Shown: one piece after another, positions 1 through 9,223 of the stretch | Layout of the letters: each line of letters opens with the position of its first letter | How positions within the stretch are numbered: the first letter of the stretch is position 1 | Assembly: GCA_964017235.1 (NCBI GenBank) | Contig: OZ024927.1 | Location: forward strand, 23,889,160 to 23,953,159 | Length of the DNA: 64,000 nt | Reading direction: 5' to 3' | Source: Sabellastarte sp. h YS-2021 | Lineage: Eukaryota > Annelida > Polychaeta > Sabellida > Sabellidae | Notes under the pieces: generated by a model | The model's database searches: none | Told to the model about the DNA's origin: nothing | What the model saw: only the letters and a program-made list of their open reading frames with translations | Translations under genes and position numbers: made by a program

Positions 1-380
1 TGGGAGGAGTATGGAACAATCAAGTTTATGCAAATCTCATTTTTGACATTTATGGTATGGAGTTAAAAATTGTCCATTTTGAGATGCTCAACTTGCTCAT
101 AGGTCTCAAATTGTGGGCCCATGAATGGTCACATTCAGTCTGATTCCTTTGTGATAACTTGGCTGTGGTTCAAGTGGTTCGAACTGGAAAGACCAGGGAT
201 AACATGCTATCTCTCTGTCTGACAAATATCTGGCTTATTACAGCCACACACGACATTGACCTTCATATTGAACACATTCAATGTCAATCTAATAAAATAG
301 CAGATCTACTTTCTCGCTTGTATTCCCCTAAACCAATTGATACAGGAATTTTACAAACTCTTTGCAAATCTTATATCTAG
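1..380 (+). pseudogene. Ngaro-like RNase H remnant (element 1)
   Basis: This is the C-terminal RNase H part of a decayed YR-retrotransposon pol. In the shifted frames one can read a VHFEMLN segment near base 80, a CDNLAVVQV segment near 155 and IEHIQCQSNKIADLLSR near 270-320. These match in order the same segments of the element at 21.7-26.3 kb (HLEMLN, CDNMAVV, IEHIPGKNNIVADLLSR). The Glu and Asp of the RNase H active site are therefore still visible. Frameshifts and a stop upstream of 159 show it is not functional. It enters the window from the left, so gag and the reverse transcriptase (RT) lie outside. A recombinase remnant follows at once. Confidence 0.75.
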
Positions 381-469
381 CAAAAATACCCATCCAGTTC
401 TTTAACTTGAATTTTGCTATATAAGTTCAGGTTCTACCCACTCTTCTTTACTATTGATTCAGAGAGCTT

Positions 470-1428
470 GTATGAGGATCCATTAAGCATTCAGACCATC
501 CACCATCTCAGCTCACGATTTGCACTTCAAGACATTTCTGGCATTTCTTATTTTCAAGAGTTACCAGTTGCATGTAATGTGTTCATGTAATGTGTAATGT
601 GTCAACATTCTTACATTCTTGAAATTTTTGTACAAAAAACCCCAATTTCGCCAAACGTTATATCAGCTTCCCTTTCCTCCATCCACTCCAAAGCGCAGCT
701 ATATGGTTGGGATACTTCAGCTACATCTAATCCAGCCATGCACAGATACAATGGTAGCGTATCCATCAATTCCAGATTCAACCCCATCCTCAAGGGCATA
801 TTTGACAGACCCACGCTTAACAACTTGTCACTTTCATGTGATATCCTTTCTGATCCAGTCTTATTTTGGGCAGTATTCCTCACTGCTTTCTATGGCTTCC
901 TTAGGATGTCTAACATTGTTTTTCATAGCTCCTCAAAATTCATCCCTGACTTCTAATTGCTCAGGCAGGATTTAATATTCTCTGCCCTGTCGCCCATCTG
1001 TTGATTAAGTGGATTAAAACCCTCCAGCATCACAAGTCTCACCGTTGGGTTCAGTTACCATCCATTGATAATCACTTCCACTGTCCAGTATAAGCTCTCC
1101 AGAAGCTTTTGGCTTCCAAACCCCTTCCTCCATCTGCACCTCTATTTGCCAACAACTTTTATCCCAATGCTCAGGTCATTAACATCCACATTTGGGATGT
1201 CCTGAAAAAGATGTTGGTTCACAGGATCATCTCAACCAGAGGTCATGGGTTCCATACTTTTATACGCTGGGGGGAACTCTTACATTTAACAATAATGTCA
1301 AAATTCAGGATATCATGGCTCATGGTCTTTGGAGGAGCTCAGCAATTTGGACATATCTTGAAAATGCTTCCCAGGCTCCATCCATTATACCCACAACCTT
1401 TTCCAGAATCATCCCTTCCTCCTTCTAG
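470..1428 (+). pseudogene. Tyrosine recombinase remnant (element 1)
   Basis: This is a decayed YR that would integrate a circular retrotransposon intermediate. Segments are spread over three frames: FYGFLRMSNIVF near 885-925 holds the first catalytic Arg; RGHGFHTFIRWG near 1240-1270 is the box II His region; IMAHGLWRSSAIWTYLE near 1310-1365 carries the Trp and the likely nucleophilic Tyr. The same series occurs in the recombinases at 19.1-19.7 and 25.3-26.2 kb. At least two frameshifts and several stops make it a pseudogene. No methyltransferase domain separates it from the RNase H, which fits a Ngaro-like rather than a DIRS1-like element. Confidence 0.75.
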
Positions 1429-1481
1429 ATTTGGGCTGCGGGCTTTTTATAATATTACTCTGTAACATTTTAAATACTTAA

Positions 1482-1628
1482 ACTTGCCATAGTAACGTGT
1501 AAATAAAAATGCCCAAACCAATCATCTTTGTAACAGAGATTGACCTTCATTACCTCACATCTCACATTTGTTTTGTTCACCTCTCACGACACTTTTGACC
1601 ACAGACATCCCATACTGGGTTTGAAGTG
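1482..1628 (+). repeat. Split direct repeat B1 of element 1
   Basis: This segment is repeated in diverged form about 750 bases further on (2234-2248 continued at 2995-3128). It follows the recombinase remnant and contains an AATAAA-type signal near its start. Its place just after the YR fits copy B1 of the B1-A2-B2 3' arrangement known from Ngaro/PAT elements. Confidence 0.6.
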
Positions 1629-2233
1629 AGCAACGAGATTGGGCATGGCCCAGCAAGGGGCCTGCTATAGCAGTTGCTTTAAACCTTAACTCTGGTACTA
1701 CATCTAGGGTTCACAGCCTCATTGCTAGGCTTGACCTTTGATCAGCCAATCAGAAATCAGGGCAACTGGTTTTTGGCTCCAGTTTGAGTCTAGGGTCACT
1801 TTTAAAGTGGACGCCATTGTAGACATACAAGAATTTTTACCCACCAACCTGTCCCTGTATAACCTGAAAGCTTTGAACCTAGGTCTAACCTAGCCTTCGC
1901 TTTCGAGTAATGAGTGTGACCCCTTTACTTCAAACCCGCCTTTAAGGAGATCTCTTTGGATAGATGTAACTCATTACAGATCAGGGTTCTGACTGACTGT
2001 TCCAATTGGGATTTAGATCCTACGCAGGACCCAGCTGATCCGGGCAACCCCCTATTAATTTTGACTGAAGATTATTTTGTAATTCTTGCTTTTTAGATTT
2101 CGAAGTGGAGCTCGCCCCTTTGGGACTTACCCCCGGGAGGGAGGTCTTGATGTGGTTCTGCTGGTTTTTGGGTATTTTCATTCCAACCAGGATTAACCTG
2201 TATGATGTAATTTGCTGGCTGCACCAGAAATTA
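1629..2233 (+). repeat. Putative A2 segment of element 1
   Basis: This is non-coding sequence between the two B copies. By analogy with the complete element at 14.7-20.5 kb it should be A2, a copy of the element's 5' end. The partner A1 would lie left of the window, so this is inferred from position only. Confidence 0.4.
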
Positions 2234-3128
2234 AACTTGCTATACTAACCCAGTAAACATTTTGAGGTTTTGCAAACATTTGATAGGAAACGTTTTGCAA
2301 AGGTTAAAAAATGATTGGTACGAAAACCATTTATTATAGAATGTCTTTAAAACATTTTATGTATACCATTTATTAAACGTTTAATGGTAAATAATAGAAA
2401 TTATAAATGATTATATAAATATCTGAAAATGATGGGGTCAGGGTCAAATTCAATATCTTTTTAAGGTTGCTAACTAATGAAAATATTATTTTTATAACTA
2501 AGATTGTAAGGTAGTGGCTTAAAAAGTGTGCCCCTATTCGATTCTTACTTTTTGGGATTGCATGTGGAGTAATTTTTGACAAAGTCCTCTAAAATCCCCT
2601 ATTATTGCTCACCGCCATCTTTGTTTGGACATGTTTGAAGGTGAAGGTTTGATAAGCATTATGAAAATATGAGTATTGTCTACAAAACACTTCATGATGA
2701 ATGCTTGAAAAGCATTTCTAACACAACCTTCATTTTTTTAGTTAGCTACTTTATAAATGTTTATAAAATGTTTTCAGTCAAACCTACCTTCTGGAGTTAT
2801 TTTATAAACGTTTAATAAATATTTTCAGTAAAAACATTTGTATATAGAATGTTTATAAAACGTTTTTCAAACATTACAGGGTAAAAGTTTGCTTGGAAAC
2901 GTTTAGAAAGCCATAAGATAGGGTTTAAATAGGTTAAAAATAGGGTTTAAAAACGTTTTTAAACCATTTTAAAATGTTTCTTATGTTTACTGGGAATGTG
3001 TAAATAAAATTGTCTGAACCAATCATCTTTGTAACAGGGATTGACCTTCATGACCTCGCAAGTCACATTTGTTTTGTTCACCTCTCACGACAATTTTGAC
3101 CACAGACATCCCATACTGGATTTGAACA
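2234..3128 (+). repeat. Split direct repeat B2 of element 1, interrupted by a MITE
   Basis: Bases 2234-2248 match the first 15 bases of B1 and bases 2995-3128 match the remainder, through the segment ending near 'catcccatactgg'. The 746 bases between them are a TIR element. Without the insertion the repeat is continuous with B1, so the insertion came after the retroelement. Confidence 0.65.
2249..2994. mobile_element. MITE, 746 bp, TIR cccagtaaacat
   Basis: It has perfect 12-bp TIRs: cccagtaaacat at 2249-2260 and its reverse complement at 2983-2994. It interrupts repeat B2 cleanly; comparison with the uninterrupted B1 suggests a 2-bp 'aa' duplication. It is AT-rich, full of AAACATTT/AAACGTTT motifs, and has no transposase. 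A diverged inverted copy lies at about 20640-21199. The superfamily is not clear. Confidence 0.75.
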
Positions 3129-3439
3129 GAGCAGCTGGAAATATTGATGATGCAATGGGAAATTGTGCATCTCTTTGGGTTATGTCCAAAAAGAAATAAA
3201 TGTTCTAAAAGCAGGGAAATGTGGAAAATGTCTTTCAAAGGACAGCTATCATATTTCAGAAACCTACAAGTTGGTTACATCACGAGGTGTTGATAAAGTT
3301 GCCAAAAAGATAAGAACATGGCCACCAAAGATGAGGTGACAAATGTCATCTGTACAGTACATTCTGAAACTGGTGATGGAGAGAAAAACTCATAAAAAGT
3401 TACCACATTTGTATTGTAATATTCCCTGAAATCTCAGGG

Positions 3440-3705
3440 GCGGATCCAGCTTTTATGTAAGGTGGGGGTTCACATCGAGTAAGGTGGGGGTTCACATTGA
3501 GTAAGGTGGGGGTTCACATCAGACATATTATAACTAAGGGGGTCGGGGGGCATCCCCCCTGGAAAAAAATAATTTTTGGTAAAAATAGAGTGCATTTCCT
3601 GTAAATTTAACACCACTGTCAAGAAATAATTTTGTACTTTGGGTTGAACCCCTTTACATTATTTTTCAAGGGGGGGGTTCGAACCCCCCCCCCCCCTGGA
3701 TCCGC
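3440..3705. mobile_element. Small MITE with gcggatccag TIR
   Basis: TIRs gcggatccag at 3440-3449 and ctggatccgc at 3696-3705 bound about 266 bases with no coding capacity. The element contains three tandem 22-bp units and a G8/C13 palindromic run near its right end. Its location interrupts the integrase-like fragment. Confidence 0.6.
3459..3524 (+). repeat. Three 22-bp tandem units
   Basis: The unit aaggtgggggttcacatcga(gt) occurs at 3459-3480, 3481-3502 and 3503-3524, the last one slightly changed at its end. It lies inside the small MITE. Confidence 0.8.
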
Positions 3706-3990
3706 TAGTGAATCTTGTCCAATGTTGAATACATTCAACCTTATGACTAATGTGTTGAAAAACAAAAAAAGTGAAACAGCTTCTGGTGATGTTGTCAAGA
3801 CTCTATCAGCAAAGAATTTAAGTGAACGTGGGCAGGTTGATATCCTATACAGGCAAATAATGAGGGATGGTAGCTATAGGTTTATTTTGTACTACATGGA
3901 ATACCTTACTAAATTTAGCCAGGTTAGCCCATAGAAACTAAAACTGCTGAGGAAGTTGAACTGTATTGTGTATGAAGTTAGTAGGGACAT

Positions 3991-4439
3991 TGGTTGGGAG
4001 ATGTAGGTGTGCAACATCATGATGCAACCTTCATTCGGTCTTTGATCTTGCTGACGTTACCTTGACCTTTGAAATCTGGTCCAGGCTGGATCTCAGCAAC
4101 CATAAATCTGACCTACCCTTGGACAGAAGAAGCTGGCATCTATCAGTACTTTTCGGGACTACTGAATCATTTCGAGAACTTTTATTTAAGCTAGTGTTGC
4201 AGCAATGTCCCACAAGTTTCTAACAAATTTTCTGAAAAATCCCCTATACATTTGCAACACTTTTCAAACAATTTTCAAACCAATCACAAGTCACATAATA
4301 ATGTTTAATAACCTAAAAATCAAGTTTTAATGCCCCATAGTAGATGTCAAAATCTGTAAACCCTCAGATTTTTTTAATCTTTAGAAAAAAAGTTTATTTT
4401 TCATTTATTTTGTAACTTTTAATATTTTTCGGGAAAACA
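3991..4439. other. No gene seen
   Basis: AT-rich sequence without a credible coding region, TIR or tandem repeat. The short minus-strand open frame at 4031-4213 has no recognisable motif. Confidence 0.5.
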
Positions 4440-4890
4440 TTCAAAATATTTATAAATTTAAAAGGTTCTGAAGTGTCAAAATCTTTTTATAACTTTCAAA
4501 GTTTCTCAAAAGTCAAAAATTCAGTAAAAAGTCAGTGGTCAAATCCAAAGGTCAAAACCATTTCCAAATTTTCAAAGTTTCTCAAAGGTCCAAATCTTTT
4601 CAAAATAAGAGAAAGTTCAAACTCCGTTAAATTTTTCAAATTGTTTTGCAAAGGTCCAAGTGTTTTTCACATTAGAAAAATTTCTCAAAAGTCAAAATCT
4701 TTTCACAATTTTCAAAGTCTCTTTTAGGTCAAAATCAAAGTTTCCAAGATTTTTCAAGGGTCAAAAGTTCCACCAAATTATTTTTCTAAGAAAACACTTT
4801 TTCAATGACTCAATCACTACCGGAACTTGTCATATTGACCTTTTTCAAAGTTTCCAACTTTCAATGGTCAAAATATTTTTCTAAAAAAAC
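4440..4890. repeat. Degenerate TTCAAAGTTTCTCAAAGGTCAAAA-like repeat tract
   Basis: Diverged short units built on 'ttttcaaagtttctcaaa' and 'ggtcaaaatctttt' are repeated over about 450 bases. The open frames across it (4473-4727, 4660-4884) are products of this simple composition (K, F, S and N only) and are not genes. Confidence 0.6.
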
Positions 4891-5034
4891 TTTCAGTTCA
4901 AAATTTTAATGATTCAATCACTCAGTCACTCACTCATTATTGGGGTCATGTGTTTTGTGTGGGTGGTTTTATGGCTTTTGTTTGTTTTTTTAAAAACACA
5001 TTCAGCTAAATAATTGTTTTTGGAAAATTCAGGT

Positions 5035-5108
5035 GGGCCTGAAAAGGACCTATGAATTAGCAGTTGTCCTGAACAGGACATTTTACAGCAGTGGTCCTGA
5101 AAAGGATC
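5035..5108 (-). promoter_or_regulatory. Three histone-type 3' stem-loops
   Basis: On the minus strand, downstream of the MADF-like remnant, lie three 16-nt stem-loops with 6-nt arms and 4-nt loops: 5093-5108 (GATCCT TTTC AGGACC, one mismatch), 5065-5080 (TGTCCT GTTC AGGACA, perfect) and 5035-5050 (GGTCCT TTTC AGGCCC, one mismatch). They follow the histone-mRNA pattern GGYYYU-UYUN-ARRRCC. The last is followed by TTCCAAAAACAATTATTTAG, which also follows the stem-loop at 8.4 kb and, with changes, those at 9.2 and 59.4 kb. Function is inferred from pattern only. Confidence 0.55.
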
Positions 5109-5109
5109 T

Positions 5110-6088
5110 CTTGGTGGTAGTTGCAGTAAGTCTACTGATGTTGTTGCTTGGCCTTGGATGACTGCTGGGGGCCTGGTCTGACTGATGCGGAGGCTCTTGC
5201 TGCTGGGTGGTTGGAGGAGAGGTGTATCCATCTGCTGGTAGCTCATGACTGACAGTATATTCCCAAAAAGGCTAGAGAGGCCTGATATGTTGTGTGTACT
5301 TTCTCTTCCTGTGACAGTGGTGACTGACGGTGGGTTAAAGGCCTTGGCAGGGCTGATGGTGAAATGTAGCTGACTTGAATTTCCAATCAGTATGAAGGCT
5401 GGGACACAACACTTGTACTGGCAATGCTGCAAATGGCTGGCTGGGTGCATGCAGGTCTCCATACTGTCAGTATCCGTGGATCCTCTTGTAATGTCATGGG
5501 CTGAGGCTCTGTTGTGACATAAATCCATAAGATTTACTCAGTCCCTTTCTTCTGATGTGGGTGTTCAAAAAATTTGCTCTGAATCTAGGCTGAGTTAAGT
5601 TCCCATAGAGAGTCCTTTGGGATTTGTACCAAGTCTTGTACACCTTCATTGTGAGGTTTACGGCTGCTTGCAAATCTTTCCCACAGGGAATTCTTCCTGG
5701 CCTTGACCTTAATTGTCTCTTGAGTTTTGTTGTATAGCTCCTCATGATCATTGACTACGTCTACTATTGCCTCCTCATCTGAGTATGTTAAATAAATGTT
5801 TGCCATATATCCTTTCTTGCCCCTGGATTGACACTGAGTAGATGCGTTTGCCTCTCCTCTAACCTCTGCGATAATTTCACTTTCACTCCTCTTAGTTCTT
5901 GGTCTCCTCCATCTGTGAAACATCCTCCTGCTGAATAGCCTCCAACCTGATGACTTCCTTCCTGTCTCTCTCCTTTGTGTGTTTTCTACTGGATGTTAGC
6001 AGCAGTATCTCTCAACTCAAACTCAGTAGGTTTGTCTGTTATGCCTTCCAGCTTCATCCTACATTCCTTCTTGACTTTTTAGGACCCA
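5110..6088 (-). pseudogene. Decayed MADF/SANT-like protein of a Harbinger element
   Basis: On the minus strand, a start-like MGPKKSRR lies near 6088. It is followed in broken frames by a helix region with HEELYNKTQE (about 5750), TWYKSQRTLYGNLTQ (about 5620) and FLNTHIRRKGLSKSYGF (about 5550). The same order occurs in the Harbinger-associated ORFs at 7.8 and 32.2 kb (HPELYDKEH, RWFESQRTRYGKLSK, FLKTHIRRKG). Such MADF/Myb-like proteins accompany the DDE transposase in PIF/Harbinger elements and bind the element's DNA. The C-terminal half (5110-5530) is polar and P/S/Q-rich. At least three frameshifts make it non-functional. Histone-like stem-loops follow at 5035-5108. Confidence 0.6.
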
Positions 6089-7037
6089 TCTTACAAATCA
6101 AAACAGGCAGCATTTTTATAAAGCAAAAGCCCGTTAGCAAGCCAGCAAAAGTTATATATGTGCACTTAAGCTAAAGTTTATTTGCAGAAAACAAAAGCCT
6201 ATCCCAATGCTAACAGTTGTAATCCATCAGTGTTGAAAAACCAAATGATGCATTCCACATGCTGACTCACCTTTTATAGATACAGATCCCATAACCAACA
6301 CAGCTTGATTCAATGAAATGAAGCCATCCTGTCACACTTTCCGGCTTGTCTGTTGCTGTAACTGCCAGTTCCTCTTATGTCTTGTCCTGCTGTGTTCCCA
6401 GCTTGCCCTAATGTGATAACTCTGTAACCCAAGACTTGGAGACTTCCCATCTTGACAGGAAGTGACCAAGTCAGGTCTTGGTTGCTTGCAACAGGATGGA
6501 GCCCTTTCAAGTTTTGTCGGTATTGTTGTATGATTTGTTGTGGAGTGATATCCAGGCGCTTGACTGAAACAGGCCAGCAAATATTTCCCGACAAGATGGT
6601 AACAATATAGGATAGGTCTCGAAGTGACTACAACAGGACATTAAGAGACCAGACAAGACAGTTTCCAGGTGGGCAGAGCCACAATCAGATTCACGAGTTG
6701 GGCCAGTGAAATATCATATATATCATATATTTTGCCGACCCACCACAACAGGCCAGGAAATCACAACCAACCCTAACCAACTCTGTTAAACAATGCAACT
6801 TACAATCAAATGACAAGACGGCTCCCGTGGGACTGCTCCATTAAGGTAATTTTGGCTGGTGTAACTTCACACACAGCTGTTGTTGAGATGAACCCTCTTA
6901 ATGTTTCTATCTCTACAGAACTTCCTGGTGAAGGCTCTATGGCATGTGTGACATCCATAATGTTTTGCAAGGTGTGTCTGGTAAGAGTATCACAAGCACA
7001 GATGATAAAGATGCCAGTTATGTAGTCTGGCACATAT
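6089..7037. other. No recognisable gene
   Basis: This may include the 5' part of the decayed Harbinger element whose MADF-like gene lies at 5110-6088. A minus-strand open frame of 75 codons at 6806-7033 has ordinary amino acid composition but no motif that could be recognised. A short 'atatcatatatatcatatat' tract lies near 6712-6730. Confidence 0.4.
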
Positions 7038-7040
7038 TAA

Positions 7041-7600
7041 TGTGGGTGTTCCACCACACGACTAAGGCTCCCGATTAAGGGTTTTTGGGGGTCGGTTTCA
7101 AATATTTGCTTAGTCCCAAACCTTCTGTAAGGGTCGGTTGTTGTCGGTTGGGGCCGTGTAAAAAATCAAACATGTTTGATATTTCTAACGACTACAACCG
7201 ATTCATATTTCCCGCCCTCAACAAAATGTCCAGTCCCAGGCGTCCTCAGGCCTCCTCAGACCCAAATTTACACAGTCGTGTGTTGTCCCAGGCCGCCTGC
7301 GACCCTTAGTCCCAGACCTCCGTAGCTTAGTCCCAGGAGGCCGGTTGTTAATCCCAGACTCAAATGTAATGCGTATGAATTTCATGCGTGTGAAAGTGGG
7401 TCGGTTGCATTAGTCCCCGGAAGCCTCAGACCGTCTGCGGTGTCCTGGGACCCAAAAATCAAGGTCTGGGACTAAGCCCCGACTAAGGGTAACTGACCCT
7501 AACCGATCCAAACCGGCCTCCCCAGGACGCCTGGGACAGCACAAATTTAGTCTGCGACGGTCTGAGGACGCCCCAGGCGGCCTGGGACTAACAACCGATT
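7041..7600. repeat. Subterminal region dense in GTCCCAGG/CCTGGGAC motifs
   Basis: The motifs gtcccag, cctgggac and ctgggacta, with their complements, recur many times in both orientations, mixed with 'aaccgat' and 'gtcggtt'. The homologous region at 31414-31960 keeps the arrangement. Subterminal motif clusters in transposons commonly bind the element's own proteins; that role is inferred here. Confidence 0.6.
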
Positions 7601-7660
7601 AAGAACCGACTGTTTTCCGCGCGTCGGAAATTAAAACGAGGCAATGAGCAGGTCTGGGAC

Positions 7661-7668
7661 TATATAAG
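7661..7668 (+). promoter_or_regulatory. TATA box of the MADF-like gene
   Basis: TATATAAG lies about 170 bases before the ATG at 7842. The sequence around it (ggtctgggac before, gcgaccgc after) is conserved in the second copy at 32020, where it reads TATGTAAG. The same octamer stands before the two genes of the third element (57572 plus, 61447 minus). Confidence 0.65.
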
Positions 7669-7841
7669 CGACCGCGCACACTTTGTCATTTTTACTGACT
7701 GTTTGGCTACTGAGAGACGTGTGTCACTGATTTGTAGGGGTTTTCAATTTTTATTTTATATATATTATACTTGAGCTTAAGGCAAATTTCACAGTTAGGA
7801 GACACATTTTACTATTTTTTTATTATTTTATTGACTGGATC

Positions 7842-8345
7842 ATGAGAAAAGAGAAAGGAGGGAAGAGAGGAAGGAAAAAGATGGATGAGAGGGAGAAGGA
7901 AAGTCAAGTAGAGGAGAGGAGTGAAGTTATTACAGAAGAAGGAACTGAGAGGAGAGAGGAGGATGAGATTGAGGAATGTCCAGCTATTGGGGAAGCTGTG
8001 GCAGAAGAAGAAGAGAGGTGTGAAGAAGATCCGGAGTGCCATTCTTCAGCCAAGAGAGCCAGGGTGTGTGCCACTTTTACAGACAGCCAGGAAGTTTCCA
8101 TTGTGGAATTTGTAAAGCTGCACCCTGAACTGTATGACAAGGAACATTCACGTTTCCATGACAGGACCAGAAGAGAGGCTCTCTGGGCAGAAATATCTGC
8201 AGAACTCAAGCTCCAGCCCTTTGATGTGAGACGTTGGTTCAAGATCGTCGAGCAGCCTCAGCAGCAGCAGCAACAACCGCAGAAGCAGCTCTTTACTATC
8301 ACCACTTCAGCACTGCCTCAACAGCAGCAGCAGCCTCATCAGTAG
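7842..8345 (+). CDS. MADF/SANT-like protein of Harbinger element 1, internally deleted
   Basis: A 167-residue open frame. Residues 1-25 are rich in Lys/Arg and probably include a nuclear localisation signal. Residues 25-70 are Glu-rich. Residues 72-132 form a MADF/Myb-like helical domain (FTDSQEVSIVEFVKLHPELY, then EALWAEISAEL and DVRRWF). The tail is Gln-rich. In Harbinger elements the partner protein binds DNA and helps carry the transposase into the nucleus; that is known of the superfamily, not shown here. Compared with the copy at 32206-32688, the segment after DVRRWF is missing and the frame passes straight into the Gln-rich tail, so this looks like an internal deletion. It has a TATA box upstream and a histone-like stem-loop 33 bases after the stop. 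Confidence 0.65.
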   Translation: MRKEKGGKRGRKKMDEREKESQVEERSEVITEEGTERREEDEIEECPAIGEAVAEEEERCEEDPECHSSAKRARVCATFTDSQEVSIVEFVKLHPELYDKEHSRFHDRTRREALWAEISAELKLQPFDVRRWFKIVEQPQQQQQQPQKQLFTITTSALPQQQQQPHQ

Positions 8346-8377
8346 CCATCCAGTCAGGGCGGGTCTTTGACCTGCCA

Positions 8378-8393
8378 GGCCCTTTTCAGGGCC
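8378..8393 (+). promoter_or_regulatory. Histone-type 3' stem-loop after the MADF-like ORF
   Basis: GGCCCT TTTC AGGGCC is followed by ACCA. This fits the metazoan replication-dependent histone stem-loop (GGYYYU-UYUN-ARRRCC then ACCA) at every position. Nine bases after it stands TTCCAAAAACAATTATTTAG, possibly a counterpart of the purine-rich histone downstream element. No AATAAA is seen between the stop and the stem-loop. Confidence 0.7.
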
Positions 8394-8413
8394 ACCAAAT
8401 CTTCCAAAAACAA

Positions 8414-9090
8414 TTATTTAGCTGCAAGTTATTCCAATTCCCCTCCCAAAACAAAAAAGTTCAGTACAAATACTTATCACAAGAAAAAAAAATTAAAGTC
8501 CAACACCCACACCACCCCAAACATGAAATAAATAACCCATGGTACCACACATAACAAAAAGGGCCACATAAAAAAATTTTAAAAATAACTCCCAATATGG
8601 CCATTAATCAGCCCATTTTTAGATAAAAATCCATGGGATAGTTTAAAATCTGTAATTGAAAAGTCCAACACTTACACCTTCCCTAGAGTTAAAAGGCATT
8701 ATTACATACTTACCAACCCACAAACAGACAAACCCAATACCAAACATAACCCCCAAATAACAAACCCAGTACCAAACCTAACACCCAACTACAAAAAAAA
8801 AACCAACCCCAGTAACCACCAACCAAGAAACACACAAACCCAAAAGTAAACAGAACCCATGTCAACGAACTGACAAACTATTTTGCAATCCCCCATTATT
8901 GAAAACAAAACTAGTTCCATGGTTATATTTTCCACATGCTTGTGATTAGAAGTAAAGATTTAAAATTGAAGATTTCCATAAAAACATTTCTGCTACAAAT
9001 AAACTTCCAACCCATGAACAAAAAAAATTGGTGAAATTAGGATGTGCATTTCAAAATATATAAAAATTTAATTGAGTAAGTTGTGGTTGT
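8414..9090. other. Non-coding spacer between convergent Harbinger genes
   Basis: This is an A/C-rich tract with many 'aacccaa' and 'ccaaac' strings and no coding region. It separates the plus-strand MADF-like gene from the minus-strand transposase. Confidence 0.5.
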
Positions 9091-9096
9091 CTGTTT

Positions 9097-9184
9097 GTCT
9101 ATCTGAAAAAGTTATGTTTGGCATGGGGTTTGTCTGTTTGTCCATCTGAACAAGTTATGTTTGGCATGGGATTTGTCCGTCTGT
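9097..9184 (-). repeat. Two tandem units of about 44 bp
   Basis: The segment 'gttatgtttggcatggg(g/a)tttgtc' with its flanks occurs twice in a row. It lies beyond the minus-strand stem-loops of the transposase gene. Confidence 0.6.
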
Positions 9185-9223
9185 AGCAAGCATAGCTGAT
9201 TAATTGTTTTTGGAATATTTGGT

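Larger units (their letters stand above)
3130..3990 (+). pseudogene. Ginger/KRBA2-like integrase fragment
   Basis: Bases 3770-3930 encode LSERGQVDILYRQ followed by FILYYMEYLTKF. This resembles the start of the integrase core of Ginger-type transposases and domesticated KRBA2/SCAND3-like proteins (RGQVDLID...HYQDHFTKF), including a catalytic Asp in VDI. A stop follows, and the next codons still resemble the expected continuation. Upstream bases 3130-3420 may be the N-terminal zinc-binding region but are too decayed to call. A small MITE at 3440-3705 lies inside. Short, broken and not functional. Confidence 0.4.

Noticed and set aside
1629..2233. Possible separate element between B1 and B2
   Set aside because: Its position fits the A2 block of the Ngaro-like element, so no extra element is needed.
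3459..3524. Possible CRISPR-like array
   Set aside because: Three contiguous 22-bp units without spacers in a eukaryotic MITE; an ordinary tandem repeat.
4473..4884. Plus-strand open frames rich in K, S and F
   Set aside because: Explained by the degenerate tttcaaag repeat tract.
6806..7033. Open frame on both strands, possible exon
   Set aside because: No recognisable motif, no clear splice sites, and overlapping frames on both strands; too short to support as a gene.
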